62,684 nucleotides of DNA, taken from NCBI GenBank assembly GCA_021810045.1, contig JAJZJR010000012.1:1-62684 (forward strand), read 5' to 3'. This DNA comes from Thermoplasmata archaeon (GTDB taxonomy: Archaea > Thermoplasmatota > Thermoplasmata > Thermoplasmatales > Thermoplasmataceae). Of the stretch, positions 62,573 through 62,684 are shown piece by piece. How positions within the stretch are numbered: position 1 is the stretch's first letter; the number at the start of each line of letters is the position of its first letter. The notes below the pieces were generated by a model that did no database searches, was not told the origin of the DNA, and saw nothing but the letters and a program-made list of their open reading frames with translations. The position numbers and the translations under genes are program-made.

Positions 62573-62684
62573 TGTGGGGGTAGCTTAAGTCCTCCCGCAA
62601 CCAGATAGATGATCGTATCTCTGTATTCATGAGCCTTGAAGCCATAGGATCTTTTGAACGCAGTACGGATCTTGTTGTTCAGGC
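62566..62684 (-). CDS. C-terminal end of a DDE transposase (partial, ISL3-like)
   Basis: Reading in from the window edge, the frame NNKIRTAFKRSYGFKAHEYR leads to DTIIYLVAGGLKLPPQC and a TAA at 62566-62568. The spacing of NNKI...YGF...YR...GGL.LP is that of the ISL3-like DDE transposase C-terminus. The catalytic residues are outside the window. Confidence 0.5.
   Translation of the reverse strand, partial: LNNKIRTAFKRSYGFKAHEYRDTIIYLVAGGLKLPPQC

Noticed and set aside
1-62684. CRISPR array
   Set aside because: No regularly spaced direct repeats of 24-40 bp were seen on either strand.
44822-62684. Intact tRNA-Thr(UGU) marking the right end of the element
   Set aside because: No second copy of the 42-bp tRNA half was found to the right by eye, so the right end is probably outside the window.

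Overview
The window reads as a chromosome segment of a thermoacidophilic, probably aerobic euryarchaeon of the Thermoplasmatales type (Thermoplasma, Ferroplasma and Cuniculiplasma relatives). The inference rests on AGG/AGA-rich arginine usage, many apparently leaderless genes with a TATA box about 26 nt before the start codon, archaeal families (Tfx-type regulator, archaeal PRPP synthase, surface proteins with a C-terminal membrane anchor) and a cytochrome bd oxidase. No rRNA gene is present, so the species cannot be fixed.

Positions 1-44.7 kb are ordinary, densely packed chromosome. In order: a DUF35/thiolase-like/SDR lipid cluster; an old-yellow-enzyme flavoprotein; kptA-prs; ilvE; a flavin reductase; an S9 acyl-peptidase; an aminotransferase and a sugar-nucleotide epimerase; an Lrp-type regulator divergent from an ergothioneine pair (egtB-egtD); a Nudix hydrolase; a molybdate/tungstate-type ABC importer divergent from a Tfx-type regulator; MFS exporters; a PdxA homologue; a surface-protein gene split by a TnpB-only IS200/IS605 element; an M13 peptidase; a frameshifted arginase-family gene; a MarR/MFS/GyrI-like cluster; etfBA; an M48 peptidase; cydAB; an APC permease; a UbiD decarboxylase; and a divergent DppB-like membrane protein.

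At 44.78 kb the character changes. A 42-bp copy of the 3' half of a tRNA-Thr(UGU) gene (minus strand, from the anticodon loop to the discriminator base) abuts an SSV/pNOB8-type tyrosine integrase whose reading frame runs through the tRNA fragment without a start codon. This is the expected layout of one end (att plus int(C)) of an integrated archaeal virus or plasmid. The element would run rightward past the window end, and the intact tRNA-Thr and int(N) should lie there. Everything to the right is visibly richer in A+T and carries accessory genes.

The main cargo is a DISARM-like anti-virus operon, 46.4-55.0 kb: drmA helicase, drmB (DUF1998), drmC (PLD nuclease), a 51-codon small ORF, drmMII 5-cytosine methyltransferase, then a Vsr-type very-short-patch-repair endonuclease. 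No drmE, drmD or drmMI is visible. A 576-aa protein with a possible D...QxK nuclease core follows. The small ORF begins 2 nt after drmC and shares an ATGA overlap with drmMII, so it is probably a real component. The Vsr partner suggests repair of deaminated 5-methylcytosine made by DrmMII. The rest of the element holds a three-gene minus-strand cassette, three further nuclease-like proteins (PD-(D/E)xK, GIY-YIG, DUF4365-like), a 52-aa AbrB-type DNA-binding protein, small membrane proteins and the end of a DDE transposase at the right edge.
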